Assembly (NCBI GenBank): GCA_041665785.1 | Contig: JBAYIE010000002.1 | Location: forward strand, 1 to 64,000 | DNA: 64,000 nucleotides | Direction: 5' to 3' | Origin: JBAYIE01 sp041665785 | GTDB taxonomy: Bacteria; Bacteroidota; Bacteroidia; UKL13-3 | Part shown: positions 43,602-54,000 of the stretch, one piece after another | Layout: each line of letters begins with the position of its first letter | Numbering within the stretch: the first letter of the stretch is position 1 | Program-made: the position numbers and the translations under genes | The notes under the pieces: model-generated | What the model was told of the DNA's origin: nothing | The model's database searches: none | Seen by the model: only the letters and a program-made list of their open reading frames with translations

Positions 43602-45653
43602 TTGAAAACACGCCTCCTGTTTTTCCTTTTTGTTGCGTTCTCCGCTTTTAAACCGTATGCCCAAACGCAAAATACCGACAGCCTGATTGTTGTTACACAA
43701 ACGGGTGCCGAACGCGATCGTTATACGGCCAATGTTCAACTCAGCAATCTGTTTAAACATAACGACCCGCAAAAAGGTCTTCTCTATGCCAATCAGGCAA
43801 TCGAGGTTGCGGAACGCCTGAACGATGCTGAATCGATGGCTCGTGCTTATCAGCTTACAGCCGGAATTCTATTTCGGTTGGGTAATTACGGCAAGTCGAA
43901 AGAAAATTATGAACTGGCACGCAATAAATTTTCACAAATACAAAACGATAAGGGTAAAGCTGAAACCAATTATGCACTGGCTGGAATTTACTACGCGCAA
44001 GGCAATATTGCTGTAGCCGTTGAGCATTACCTGGATGCCTTGCGTTATTATGAAAACAAACAGGATAAAGCCGGAATGCTTGGTGTGTATTCTTCCCTCG
44101 CGGGTTTGTATGCTCGTCAAAACAGCTTTTCAAAATCCATCGAATACAACCTGAAAGCGATAGCCCTCTATGAAAGTTCCTCAAATACCATGCAGGCACT
44201 GGTAGGTTACGATCAGGTAGGTAACGCATATTGGAAACAAAACAATCTGGTAAAAGCGACCGAATTTTTTAACAAGTCGCTCAGAGCTTATACCGAGATG
44301 AAAAACAATGCCGGTATTGCATCTACACTCAATCAGCTGGGCAACCTTGCGGCCGAACAAGGCGACTATGTAAAAGCGGCCGGATTATTTAAACGGTCGC
44401 TCGAAATGGCCCGTATCATGAAAACTCCTTACCTGCAGGTAATGAACCTGAATGCCCTGGGCAAGGTAAATGCCTTGCAGGAAAAATATACCGATGCAAT
44501 CAGTGCTTACAAAAAAGCAATTGCCCTTGCCAAACCTGCCAATATGAAACTTGAACTGGAGGAAGCATACCAGGGTTTGTCGCAGGTGTATGAAACCACA
44601 CGTCAGGAAACAAAAGCCAGCACCTTCAGCAACCTGAGCCGCGAAATCAAAGATTCATTATACAACGACAGCGCTTTGCGTCAGCTTTCCGATTTACAAC
44701 TGCGCTATGATTCTGAAAAGAAACAACAACAAATCGAATTGCTTTCGAAAGAGCAACAAATCCGGGAATCGGAGCTGCTGCGTGAACGGCAACTGAAGCG
44801 TTATTTCATCGTAGTATCGATTGTAGTGCTGATCATTTTTGTCATCCTGGGATTTTCATTTATTCAAAGCAAAAAGTATTCGCGCAGCCTGCAAAAGCAA
44901 AAAGACGAACTAGAGCAAAGGGCTCTCGAAATTAGTTTGCAAAAAGAAAAAGTAGATCAGTTGAACGCTGTTAAAGACCGCTTCTTTTCCATCATTTCAC
45001 ACGATCTGCGAAACAACTTAACGGCAATGAAATTGTATTTCGACCTGATCAGCAATCCTGCTTATCAAGAAAGCGATCATTCTGAAATAACAGGCCAGAT
45101 AGCCGGATCAGTTGAAAACACCATTGACCTGCTTGAAAATTTATTGGTGTGGGCTTCCGCTCAGATCAAAGGAATACCTATTCACCGTCAGCGCCTGAAT
45201 TTGCATTCGCTGGCACAGGAAAATATGAACCTGCTGAGTGCTACTGCAGCTCAAAAAAATATTGCGCTGGTGAATTCAATCCATCCGGATATTACCGCCA
45301 TTGGCGATATGGATATGATCAACCTGGTGTTTCGAAACCTGATTTCAAATGCCATTAAATTTACTCCGAACGATGGAGAAATAAGTCTTTCCTGCGATCC
45401 GGAAAATGAATTCTGCTGCATCCATGTACATGATAACGGAATTGGAATCAGCAAAGAAAATCTCGAACGTCTGTTTGATCAACATACCCACCCTACAACC
45501 AAAGGAACCGGCAATGAAAAAGGTACCGGACTTGGTCTCCTGCTTTGCAAAGATTTCATTCAGCAAAATCATGGAAAAATATGGGTGGAAAGCGAAAAGG
45601 AAAAAGGAACAACCTTTCATTTTACATTGCCTGTAAAAAATGAGGAAGCCTGA
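43602..45653 (+). CDS. TPR-containing sensor histidine kinase
   Basis: The 683-residue protein begins at TTG directly after the regulator's TAG; no ATG is available before the signal peptide (LLFFLFVAFSAFKPYAQ), so the TTG start is supported. Tetratricopeptide repeats fill about 40-360, outside the membrane, then a coiled coil, one membrane helix (about 402-426), and the kinase core: SIISHDLRNNLTAMKLY (H-box), NLISNAIKFTPNDG (N-box), DNGIGIS and GTGLGLLLCKD. It probably phosphorylates the adjacent regulator. The gene overlaps the next one by 14 bases. Confidence 0.93.
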   Translation: MKTRLLFFLFVAFSAFKPYAQTQNTDSLIVVTQTGAERDRYTANVQLSNLFKHNDPQKGLLYANQAIEVAERLNDAESMARAYQLTAGILFRLGNYGKSKENYELARNKFSQIQNDKGKAETNYALAGIYYAQGNIAVAVEHYLDALRYYENKQDKAGMLGVYSSLAGLYARQNSFSKSIEYNLKAIALYESSSNTMQALVGYDQVGNAYWKQNNLVKATEFFNKSLRAYTEMKNNAGIASTLNQLGNLAAEQGDYVKAAGLFKRSLEMARIMKTPYLQVMNLNALGKVNALQEKYTDAISAYKKAIALAKPANMKLELEEAYQGLSQVYETTRQETKASTFSNLSREIKDSLYNDSALRQLSDLQLRYDSEKKQQQIELLSKEQQIRESELLRERQLKRYFIVVSIVVLIIFVILGFSFIQSKKYSRSLQKQKDELEQRALEISLQKEKVDQLNAVKDRFFSIISHDLRNNLTAMKLYFDLISNPAYQESDHSEITGQIAGSVENTIDLLENLLVWASAQIKGIPIHRQRLNLHSLAQENMNLLSATAAQKNIALVNSIHPDITAIGDMDMINLVFRNLISNAIKFTPNDGEISLSCDPENEFCCIHVHDNGIGISKENLERLFDQHTHPTTKGTGNEKGTGLGLLLCKDFIQQNHGKIWVESEKEKGTTFHFTLPVKNEEA

Positions 45654-46557
45654 TTTTTTGGTACTGCTTTTGTGTATCCCTTTCACTTTATGGGGACAGT
45701 CCTTTTCAGTCCGACTGGATTCAGCGCAAGCTGCATTAAACAGAAATGATTTTGTATACGCTGCTTCGTGGAGCAGGCAAATCATTGAAGAAGATTCGCA
45801 TCAATACGAAGCATTTCGCATACGTGCAAAAGCCTACCTGGAATTGGGGTATTATACGTTGTGTACAGAAGACCTGAATTATTTGATGAATCATACCCTT
45901 CCGCGCGCTACAGATTTTGCCAACCGGGGTTATGCCTTTTATATGTTGCAGGAATACAAAGCTGCCCGTTCTGATTTCAGGAAAGCTTTCGAACTGGACA
46001 CCACTTCTGCATTGTTTGCATTCAATCTTGCAAGCAGCGAAGATGCATTGAACAAATGGAAAGAAGCACATCTGCATTTTACAAAAGCCATTAAGCTTAA
46101 ACCTGATTATACTGAAGCCTATACCAAACGCGGACATATTTTACTCAGACAGGAACTGTTTACCCTGGCCATTATGGATTTTGATTCCGCCTTAAAATAT
46201 CATCAAAACGATGGACTTTTGCTTTTATACCGGGGAATGGCACTCACCTCCCTCAAAAAATATAAGGAAGCTATTGCACTCTTCGACCGTTGTATCCGTC
46301 TCAAATCCAATATTGCCCCGGCTTATTATAACCGGGGCCTGGCGCGTTTTCAGCAACGCGATTATAAGAACGCTCAGGCTGATCTGGACTCAGCCATCCT
46401 GATCAACCCCAATATGGAAATAGCCTATTACAACCGCGCTTTATGCAAAATGGAATTGGCACCCAAAAGCTATCCAACAGCTTGCGACGATTTTCAGAAA
46501 GCCGTTTCACTGGGTTTTATGGAAGCCCTGGTTTACTTAAAAAAATATTGCGAATAG
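45640..46557 (+). CDS. Secreted tetratricopeptide-repeat protein
   Basis: The 305-residue protein has a signal peptide (FLVLLLCIPFTLWGQ) and about six TPR units (YTEAYTKRGHILLRQELF, ALTSLKKYKEAIALFDRCIR, APAYYNRGLARFQQRDY). It overlaps the kinase gene by 14 bases and is therefore cotranslated. Since the kinase also has TPRs outside the membrane, this protein may interact with it, though that is inference. No enzymatic motif is seen. Confidence 0.88.
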   Translation: MRKPDFLVLLLCIPFTLWGQSFSVRLDSAQAALNRNDFVYAASWSRQIIEEDSHQYEAFRIRAKAYLELGYYTLCTEDLNYLMNHTLPRATDFANRGYAFYMLQEYKAARSDFRKAFELDTTSALFAFNLASSEDALNKWKEAHLHFTKAIKLKPDYTEAYTKRGHILLRQELFTLAIMDFDSALKYHQNDGLLLLYRGMALTSLKKYKEAIALFDRCIRLKSNIAPAYYNRGLARFQQRDYKNAQADLDSAILINPNMEIAYYNRALCKMELAPKSYPTACDDFQKAVSLGFMEALVYLKKYCE

Positions 46558-46885
46558 GCTGTGTGCATTCTGTAAAGACAGAATACTGAATATTCAAATA
46601 AAGTACGGACTCTTAAAATATTCTCAAATCTCTGTATAACCTTTTACAACTGTACAAAACACTTTTTCTTTGATGTATGAATCAGGATACTTATTTCGAA
46701 ATACAATTCAAAACAGCTGATCTGCCCTTTAATGATGCAGCAAAGAAACCGGTATACGTCCCGCGCTACTGATTCCGTTGAGTAAGGCAAATTTCAGTAT
46801 TGTGTTTTGCTCACTCTCTTCCATATTATTTTTATTATTGTTGTACCTCCGAATCCAAATGGATAGGAATAATTCTTTTTCGAAT
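46558..46885. other. Intergenic stretch with a small hairpin
   Basis: A hairpin ATTCTGT-AAAG-ACAGAAT (46567-46584) follows the TPR gene; no T run is present, so it is a weak terminator candidate. A 31-codon frame (46677-46772) starts with ATG but has no clear promoter. Otherwise the stretch shows nothing recognisable. Confidence 0.5.
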
Positions 46886-48178
46886 ATGAAACGCTACAAA
46901 AGCATAAACAATCAATTGTTCATTCAAAACCGCGAACGGTTTCGTCAACAGTTAAATTCCGGATCCATCGCCATTTTCAACAGCAACGACGAAATGCCAC
47001 GGAATGGCGATGCGAGTTTTGATTTCAAACAAAATTCAGATTTGTTTTACCTGACCGGACTCGATCAGGAAGATTGTATGTTGGTCCTATTTCCTGATTG
47101 TCCGATACCGGCTTATCGCGAAGCTTTGTTTATCAAACGCAGCAATCCGACTATTGAAGTTTGGTATGGACATAAATATACCTTTGATGAAGCGCGCGAA
47201 ATATCCGGTGTCAGCAACGTTTTTTGGTACGATGAGTTTGATAGTCTGATGAAATCAGTAATCAATATGGCACAAACCATTTACCTGAACCTGAATGAAA
47301 ACGATCGGGCCTCGAATCCTGCGCCTTATAAAGATTATACCTATGCCCTGTTACTAAAACAGAAATTTCCGTTGCATCGGTACGAACGGTCTGCGCCTGT
47401 TATGCAGCGCCTGCGTTCTGTAAAATCGCCACTCGAGTTGGATATCATGAAGTTGGCGATCGGGTGTTCGGAAAAAATGATTCACCGTGTATTAAAATTC
47501 GTAAAACCCGGCGTCAAAGAATACGAAATTGAAGCAGAAGTAATCCATGAATTTATTCGCAACGGTGCCAGCGGACATTCTTTTCAACCCATTGTTGCTT
47601 CAGGTACCAATACCTGCATTCTGCATTATATCGATAACAGCGGAATCTGCCAAGATGGGGATTTGCTGTTGCTCGATACCGGTGCCGATTATGCCAACTA
47701 TGCGAGCGATATGACACGCACTATGCCGGTAAATGGCCGCTTTACCAAACGTCAGAAGGAAGTCTACAATGCTGTACTCCGCGTTATGCGCGGGGCCAAA
47801 TCCTTGCTCAAACCCGGAGTTTTACTGATGGAATACCACAATCAGGTTTGCCAGCTCATGGAAAAAGAACTGGTAGATTTGAAACTGTTGAGTTTGGATG
47901 ACATCAAAAAACAAAATCCGAATATGCCGGCTTTTAAAAAATACTATATGCACGGAACATCCCATTTTTTGGGAATTGATGTGCACGATGTTGGCATGCG
48001 TTACGAACCGATGCAAGCCAACATGACCTTCAGTTGTGAACCGGGCATTTATATTCAGGAGGAAGGACTTGGTGTGCGTTTGGAAAATGAAGTGTTGATC
48101 ACCGAAAACGGATGTATCGATTTGATGGAACATATTCCGATAGATGCTGATCATATCGAAGAACTAATGAATGCATAA
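46886..48178 (+). CDS. Aminopeptidase P family protein
   Basis: From the ATG at 46886 the protein has 430 residues, beginning MKRYKSINNQLF, the usual start for the Bacteroidota family. A longer frame from 46778 starts with TTG and adds a hydrophobic segment not found in the family. The N-terminal creatinase-like domain (FNSNDEMPRNGDASFDFKQN) precedes the pita-bread domain: LLLDTGADYANYASDMTRT, GTSHFLGIDVHD, FSCEPGIYI and RLENEVLIT hold the five metal ligands (two Asp, His, two Glu). It removes N-terminal residues before proline. Confidence 0.93.
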   Translation: MKRYKSINNQLFIQNRERFRQQLNSGSIAIFNSNDEMPRNGDASFDFKQNSDLFYLTGLDQEDCMLVLFPDCPIPAYREALFIKRSNPTIEVWYGHKYTFDEAREISGVSNVFWYDEFDSLMKSVINMAQTIYLNLNENDRASNPAPYKDYTYALLLKQKFPLHRYERSAPVMQRLRSVKSPLELDIMKLAIGCSEKMIHRVLKFVKPGVKEYEIEAEVIHEFIRNGASGHSFQPIVASGTNTCILHYIDNSGICQDGDLLLLDTGADYANYASDMTRTMPVNGRFTKRQKEVYNAVLRVMRGAKSLLKPGVLLMEYHNQVCQLMEKELVDLKLLSLDDIKKQNPNMPAFKKYYMHGTSHFLGIDVHDVGMRYEPMQANMTFSCEPGIYIQEEGLGVRLENEVLITENGCIDLMEHIPIDADHIEELMNA

Positions 48179-48205
48179 GCATCTCTGACGAGGATGTTTT
48201 AATGT

Positions 48206-48715
48206 ATGAAACCTGAAACCCATACCGCTCATCTGGACCGGTTCGACAGCGCGCTCTGGCATTTTCATATTGCTGTGCCGTCAAAAGTTGCCACTCCTTT
48301 TATCAAGGGTAAAAACCGAAGGGTCGTGTGTGATATAAATGGTGTTCAGTTTCAATGTGCATTGATGCCCGATGGAAATGACAATTATTTTATCAATATC
48401 AACAAAACCCTGCGCGATAAACTAAAACTGAAATTGGGCGATGAAATACATTACTACCTTTTGCCCGACAACAGTGAATATGGTTTACCTATGCCGGAGG
48501 AATTGGAGGAATTATTGCAACAGGACGAAGCCGGAAGTGCTGTATTCCACGCACTGACTCCGGGTAAGCAACGTACCTTGATTTATATGGTGATAACTCC
48601 GAAAAGCTCCGACATCCGGATTCGCAAGGCTCTATGCATACTCGAACACCTCAAAGCCACAAAAGGAAAAATAAACTACAGGCAACTAAACGAACTGTTC
48701 AAAAATTCGCGTTGA
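48206..48715 (+). CDS. DUF1905 / YdeI-like protein
   Basis: The 169-residue protein has a DUF1905 domain in its N-terminal half (LWHFHIAVPSKVATPFI, NGVQFQCALMPDGNDNYF, KLKLGDEIHYYL) and a YdeI/OmpD-associated helical part at the C-terminus (LTPGKQRTLIYMVITPKSS, IRIRKALCILEHLKATKGKI). Proteins with this pair are often called bacteriocin-protection proteins, but evidence for that in this phylum is lacking. Ten bases separate its stop from the next frame, so it is probably cotranscribed with the exonuclease gene. Confidence 0.8.
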   Translation: MKPETHTAHLDRFDSALWHFHIAVPSKVATPFIKGKNRRVVCDINGVQFQCALMPDGNDNYFININKTLRDKLKLKLGDEIHYYLLPDNSEYGLPMPEELEELLQQDEAGSAVFHALTPGKQRTLIYMVITPKSSDIRIRKALCILEHLKATKGKINYRQLNELFKNSR

Positions 48716-48734
48716 TTGTTCAACTTTGCAGATC

Positions 48735-50099
48735 ATGTATGCCATTGTAGACATAGAAACCACCGGCGGTTATGCCCAGGCCAATGGGATCACCGAAATT
48801 GCCATTGTTCTGCACGATGGCGAACAGGTGGTAGACCGTTTCTGTACCTTGATTGATCCGGGAAGAAATATTCCCAACTATATCAGCAGTTTTACAGGAA
48901 TTACCAACGAAATGGTAGAAAAGGCACCCTCCTTTGAAAACGTAGCACACCGGATCTTTGAACTGCTCGAACACCCGGTTTTTGTGGCTCATAATGTCAA
49001 CTTTGATTATTCTTTTATCCGAAACCAGCTTGCACAATCGGGTTATCACCTGAATGCAAAAAAATTGTGTACAGTTCGCTACAGCAGAAAAGTATTTCCC
49101 GGATTATCGTCCTACAGTCTGGGTAATATTTGTGCGCATCTCAATATCCCCATTTCATCCCGTCACCGTGCCGGAGGAGATGCCGATGCTACCGTAAAAT
49201 TATTTGAATTGCTGTTGCAAAAAGACGATGGATCCGTCTTAAAATCATTTCTCAAAAAAGGTTCCAAAGAATATTTGCTTCCGCCCAACCTCCCCAAAGA
49301 ACAATTTGAGCAATTGCCCGAAAGAACAGGAGTATATTTCTTTCACGACGAAACCGGGAAAATTATTTATGTCGGGAAAGCCATCAATATCCGCAAACGT
49401 GTGAGCCAGCATTTTACGGGTAATTCGATACAGGAAAAACGTCAGGATTTTTTACGCGAAATCCATGCTGTTTCTTACAGCGAATTTGCAACAGAGCTTA
49501 TGGCGTTAATTCAGGAATCCATAGAAATAAAACAACATTGGCCAAAGCATAACCGGGCACAAAAACACCTCGATTATGCGTTTGCCGTTTACCAATACGA
49601 AGATCGCAATGGGTATATCCATTTATGTGTTGACCGGATCCGTAAAATGGTTAAACCGCTGGCCACATTTCGAACCCGTTTAGAGGCTGCATCGCAATTG
49701 CAGCAACTACTGATTGAATTCGAACTTTGTTCAAAATTATGTCATCTTGTTCAAACCGATGCTTCCTGCGAATCAACGGTTTGCCGGGGTGCCTGCCTGC
49801 AACAGGAAAGTGCAACCGGGTATAATCTCAGGGCAGCAGAAGCAATGCGTGTACTCAGCGATGCCGAATCTTTTGCTATCATGGGCAAAGGCCGGCTGGA
49901 AGATGAAGCCAGCTTTGTTTTGGTGGATCAGGGTAGGTTCTATGGCATGGGGTACATACAAAACAACCTGCAGGGGTTTAACCTTGAAACGCTAAAAGAA
50001 TTAATTACTCCTCAAAAAGAAAATTTCTTTATTCGCGAATTGATTGATTCTGATACCTTGGGAAAATGGGGCAAAAAAATCAAGCTGAACAATTCATAA
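48735..50099 (+). CDS. DnaQ-like exonuclease fused to a UvrC-type GIY-YIG nuclease
   Basis: From the ATG at 48735 (454 residues; an upstream TTG at 48726 is less likely). The N-terminal DEDDh domain (about 1-165) has DIETTG, VAHNVNFDYSF and the closing HRAGGDADAT, with all acidic ligands and the His. The second part holds a GIY-YIG domain at about 196-275 (TGVYFFHD, KIIYVGKAINIRKRV, LIQESIEIKQ with the catalytic Glu), like UvrC/Cho. A C-terminal region of about 130 residues is unassigned. Such fusions occur in bacteria; the enzyme is expected to act in excision repair. It overlaps the alkyltransferase-like gene by six bases. Confidence 0.93.
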   Translation: MYAIVDIETTGGYAQANGITEIAIVLHDGEQVVDRFCTLIDPGRNIPNYISSFTGITNEMVEKAPSFENVAHRIFELLEHPVFVAHNVNFDYSFIRNQLAQSGYHLNAKKLCTVRYSRKVFPGLSSYSLGNICAHLNIPISSRHRAGGDADATVKLFELLLQKDDGSVLKSFLKKGSKEYLLPPNLPKEQFEQLPERTGVYFFHDETGKIIYVGKAINIRKRVSQHFTGNSIQEKRQDFLREIHAVSYSEFATELMALIQESIEIKQHWPKHNRAQKHLDYAFAVYQYEDRNGYIHLCVDRIRKMVKPLATFRTRLEAASQLQQLLIEFELCSKLCHLVQTDASCESTVCRGACLQQESATGYNLRAAEAMRVLSDAESFAIMGKGRLEDEASFVLVDQGRFYGMGYIQNNLQGFNLETLKELITPQKENFFIRELIDSDTLGKWGKKIKLNNS

Positions 50100-50429
50100 T
50101 TCCAGCTCTTTCATAGGATCCCAAAATACTTTTTCGAAATCTTCAATGTGATCATCACGGATAATCAATCCCTCCTTTTCAAGTAATTCCTGCATGCGTG
50201 TCGGTGTTTGAAAATGATGCTTGCCGCTAAGCATACCCAAACGGTTAACAACACGTTGTGCGGGCACCGATGGAATTACTCCGAAAGAAGCATTCATGGC
50301 ATAACCTACCGTTCGTGCACTCTTTGCTGTACCCAGGTAGCGTGCAATGGCACCGTACGTGCTTACCCTGCCTTTAGGAATCAGACGCACCACTGCATAA
50401 ACATCTTCAAAAAAATGGGATGAAACCAT
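50094..50429 (-). CDS. Alkyltransferase-like protein (MGMT family without the cysteine)
   Basis: The 111-residue protein, from ATG 50429, has the DNA-binding part of O6-methylguanine-DNA methyltransferase (VVRLIPKGRVSTYGAIARYL, ARTVGYAMN) and the active-site block reads PAQRV at 56-60 in place of PCHRV. The alkyl-accepting cysteine is therefore absent, as in ATL proteins, which bind alkylated bases and pass them to nucleotide excision repair. The convergent neighbour is a UvrC-like nuclease fusion. An upstream start at 50489 would add 20 residues that overlap the next promoter. Confidence 0.9.
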   Translation of the reverse strand: MVSSHFFEDVYAVVRLIPKGRVSTYGAIARYLGTAKSARTVGYAMNASFGVIPSVPAQRVVNRLGMLSGKHHFQTPTRMQELLEKEGLIIRDDHIEDFEKVFWDPMKELEL

Positions 50430-50459
50430 AGGGCAAGGTACAATTTGTTGTACAAAAGT

Positions 50460-50467
50460 TACCTTTG
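50460..50467 (+). promoter_or_regulatory. -7 element for the TrpF-like gene
   Basis: TACCTTTG matches TAnnTTTG exactly and ends four bases before the ATG at 50472, so a leaderless mRNA is predicted. It excludes the longer TTG frame from 50445. Confidence 0.5.
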
Positions 50468-50471
50468 CCTG

Positions 50472-51089
50472 ATGAGCGATCACACACATATAAAACTGGG
50501 CGGAATCACCAACTTATCCGATGCGCGTTATGCTGCTTCTGCGGGTGTCCATTATATCGGATTTTGTTTTGATCCGGCTTCATCTCATTACCTCCCTCCC
50601 ATCAAAGCTAAGGAAATGATGGATTGGATTTCAGGCGGTTATCTGGTAGCAGAATTTGGCCGGCAATCGCTTCAGGAAATAAAAGATTTATGTGAGCTGC
50701 TGCCGGTGAATGTGATTGAGGTTGAGAATAACCTCCTGCCGGATGAATTAAAAGAATTGGATAAAGCAGTCATCAAAAAAATCAATGCAGATGAATTTCC
50801 CTGGGAGAATCTCATGGTTGAAATAAATGCCTACAAACCAGTTGTTGATGCCTTTCATCTCTATTCTTCGCATACGGGATTGCCTTATCCAACAGAAAAA
50901 CTGAAAACGCTTTGCAATGATCATAAGATAATCTGGGGCGCTCCATTAACCACGGACTATATTCGGGAGGTAGTTGAATCTATTCACCCATACGCCATTA
51001 ACCTGCATGGTGGTGATGAAGAAAAACCCGGGATCCGCGATTTTGATGAATTGAGTGAGGTACTTGATTTGTTGATTCCGCTCGACTGA
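50472..51089 (+). CDS. Phosphoribosylanthranilate isomerase-like protein, catalytic Cys absent
   Basis: The 205-residue protein from ATG 50472 has a TrpF-like opening (IKLGGITNLSDARYAASAG, then YIGFCFDP) and closing phosphate-binding region (INLHGGDEEKPGIRD). In TrpF the opening is K-x-C-G with the catalytic Cys; here it is K-L-G-G, so the general base is missing at residue 10. The gene is not near tryptophan genes. It may be a catalytically changed paralogue with another substrate; this is inference. It is convergent with the next gene, three bases apart. Confidence 0.75.
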   Translation: MSDHTHIKLGGITNLSDARYAASAGVHYIGFCFDPASSHYLPPIKAKEMMDWISGGYLVAEFGRQSLQEIKDLCELLPVNVIEVENNLLPDELKELDKAVIKKINADEFPWENLMVEINAYKPVVDAFHLYSSHTGLPYPTEKLKTLCNDHKIIWGAPLTTDYIREVVESIHPYAINLHGGDEEKPGIRDFDELSEVLDLLIPLD

Positions 51090-51091
51090 TC

Positions 51092-54000
51092 TCAAAAGTC
51101 GAGGCTGAGTGAAACATAGTACACGGGTTTTTTATTGATGGTGCGATCCTGTATTCCCCATGCCGCATCAAACCGAATAAAATAACCAAATAATTTTGTG
51201 CGCAAACCACCACCGTATCCGGCAATGATGGGTTCCCTAACATTTACCACCGTAACCTTCAAATGCTTTACTTCTATGATGCGTTGATTGTAAATATTGT
51301 CATCGCTGTATGGATCGCTGCCTAACCAGGCTGTACCGATATCAAAGAATGGTACAAGTTGAAAATTGTTGATGAATTCGGATCGGATCGGACGGTTGAA
51401 CAAATAGGCAAAAACCGGAAAACGAATTTCGCTGTTGATCACGGCGAAGGAGTTTCCACTGCGAATGTTTTGCGCAAATCCACGCATATTCGTTGCCAAT
51501 GCCTGAAATGCATAATTCGCCGTTCCAAGGGTACTGTTCTCAGTTTCTACGCGTGGTTGCAGCCAGTTGTCGACCCCACCCAGTGAATACCTCACCTTGG
51601 ATTGACCAAACGACGTGTTGTAAGTTAAGCGTGTGCATAAAATCAATTGCCTGTGCAGGCGTTGATAATTCCGGAAATCAAACCCGAAAGTGTTCAGTTG
51701 AATTTCACGGTTGGTCATGTTTTCGTAGTGTTCCGTAAATATTTTAAACCGTGTGCCGTTGTACAAATTCAGTCCACGCGGTATAATATTGTCAAATACA
51801 AATTCCAGTTTTACTCCTGCCCAGTTTGTAATCCGATCAGGTAAGGCCAACGTCAAAGGATTTACTGCTTTGTAAACTTCACGGTCCTGACGAGTAAATA
51901 ATTCCGAACGGAAACTCATCACCTGATTCAATGGATATTTTGTCTGATATCGGATTTCGTGACTAAGGTTCTTCACCAGCGTTCCTTCAGATGTGCCGTT
52001 TCTAACCTGTCTGTAAAAGGAAATTTTATGATCAATCCGCCTTTTTAGTACTTCATATGCAAGCATATAATCAATGGTGCTTAAGTCAAAAGCCGTGCGC
52101 AATCCACCGGTTAACCGATAATCTTCCATCAGATCAACCACTCCAAACTGGAACATTCCGTTCAGTCCGGGATTAAACATATTCTCTCCTCCCGGCATGA
52201 TGGGTTGGTAATACGTATTGATGATGGAGTTGTCCATTTGTGCCACGAAATGATCCAGAAAAAAAGTAACATCATAAAACCGCGGAGCATTCAGTTTAAA
52301 AGATTTCGACAAAGTTCCTTTCTTTTCCTCTATGGCGTCTATAACCTTTATGTCTTCGCGTTTGAGGGTTTGTGGCGTAAACTCATTCACGAAGAAATAG
52401 TCATAGGTTTCTTTAACCATTTCCTGCGTTGCCTTCTGCTTTGGAACACCCGCATGCCTTTCCCTTCTATGACTGTATATAACTAAACCGGGTGTAAAAG
52501 CCCTGGTGGCATAACCTGATTTCAGGCGCGACATCGTAGGATAACTTTCAGTCTGTTTCGATAGAGATACAACATCTCTAACCAAAGGCGACCTCCGGAT
52601 AGTATAGCGATTGCTGTCGAGAATAACTTCATACAATTGCTGACTTTGCCGACTCACATGATGGGCTAAAATATTGCGGCGGTAATTCGTAACCGGATAG
52701 GTATAAACCAAATCCTTCAGGTGAATCAGCGTGTCAATCCTTTCAACCGTACTATCCAGATTAATTGTTCTGCCTTCATATTCAAATTGCTTTCCCAGAT
52801 CTGCGGGATTGTCGAATAACAAGGTATCTGTTGCCCTGTCTTCGTCTTTATAAACAATGCGAACTTCGGTAAAATCATAGGTGCTTTCCATGCGCGCCAC
52901 ATAGCGGTTTCTGATGCCGTTATAGTCTGTGAGGTAAGCAAAATATTGATTGTCGTATTCAATCGGGTGTGTTTCGTTGATGTATGGAGTTCGGGTCAGG
53001 CGTTGCAAACGCTGCTGTTGATTTTCAAAATCATAAATATAAACATCCAGATTATTGTCAGGATTTAAAACCGGTGAAGATGGCGCTGAAAGCGAGTCAC
53101 TATTGCGGTTAGAGCTAAATATTATTTTGGTTGAACCATCCACAAACGAAGGATAAACATCGTCGTACGGATCGTTTGTCAGTTGCTTTTCTTTTCGCGT
53201 TTGCAAATCATAGGTATACAAATCCGATTGTCCTTTTCGTATGGCCGACAATACCAGAAGTCGTTCGTTATCGGCATAAGCAAGGGAGGTAATCTTATCA
53301 AATTTTAAGAATAGAAGCTTTTGTTTTTTTCTGGAAACCAGATCAAGCGTAGTGATAAAAATCTTTCCACGTTTTTCGTGTACATAGGAAACTTTTTCTC
53401 CACCGGGATGCCATGCCAGAATTGGAAACGAATGATCAATTTCTGCCTGGTTGTATTTCAAACCGCCTTTCAATACCCGTTTTGATTTGTTGGTTTTGGT
53501 ATTGGTCAGCCAAACTTTATACTTTCCGTATTTGTTTGTTGTAAAGGCAACATAATCGCCTTTTGGACTAACTTTCATTTCCTTTTCAACGTATGGAAAA
53601 AGGCGCTTTTTAATTTTCAGGCGATCGTTCGGCATCATCCGCAAAGAGTCTTCGCGCTGATAAAGTTCTTTATAAAACAACAACCAATCTTTGCTGGTTT
53701 GCTTCAGATCACGTCCTATTACATAAATCAGAGCCGTTTCGTAATTACGGGTCAGGCGGGTAATGTAAAGCATGTTGGAAACCACTTCGGCGCCATACTT
53801 ATCCGTAATAAATCGCCAGAAACTCATTCCGGCCAACCGGTTATCCTGTTGAACAAACCGGTTGAATTTTTTAATCTTCCCCGATACAATCAGGTCCTTC
53901 AGGCGATTGTCTTCTTCGCTGCTCCAGCTGCCCGAAATATGATTGGTAATACCAAATAAAAACCAATCCGGCAAATTCAGTAAAGCAGCATTTTGCAACC

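Noticed and set aside
46778..46885. TTG-started extension of aminopeptidase P
   Set aside because: It adds a hydrophobic segment absent from the family, and the ATG at 46886 begins the conserved N-terminus.
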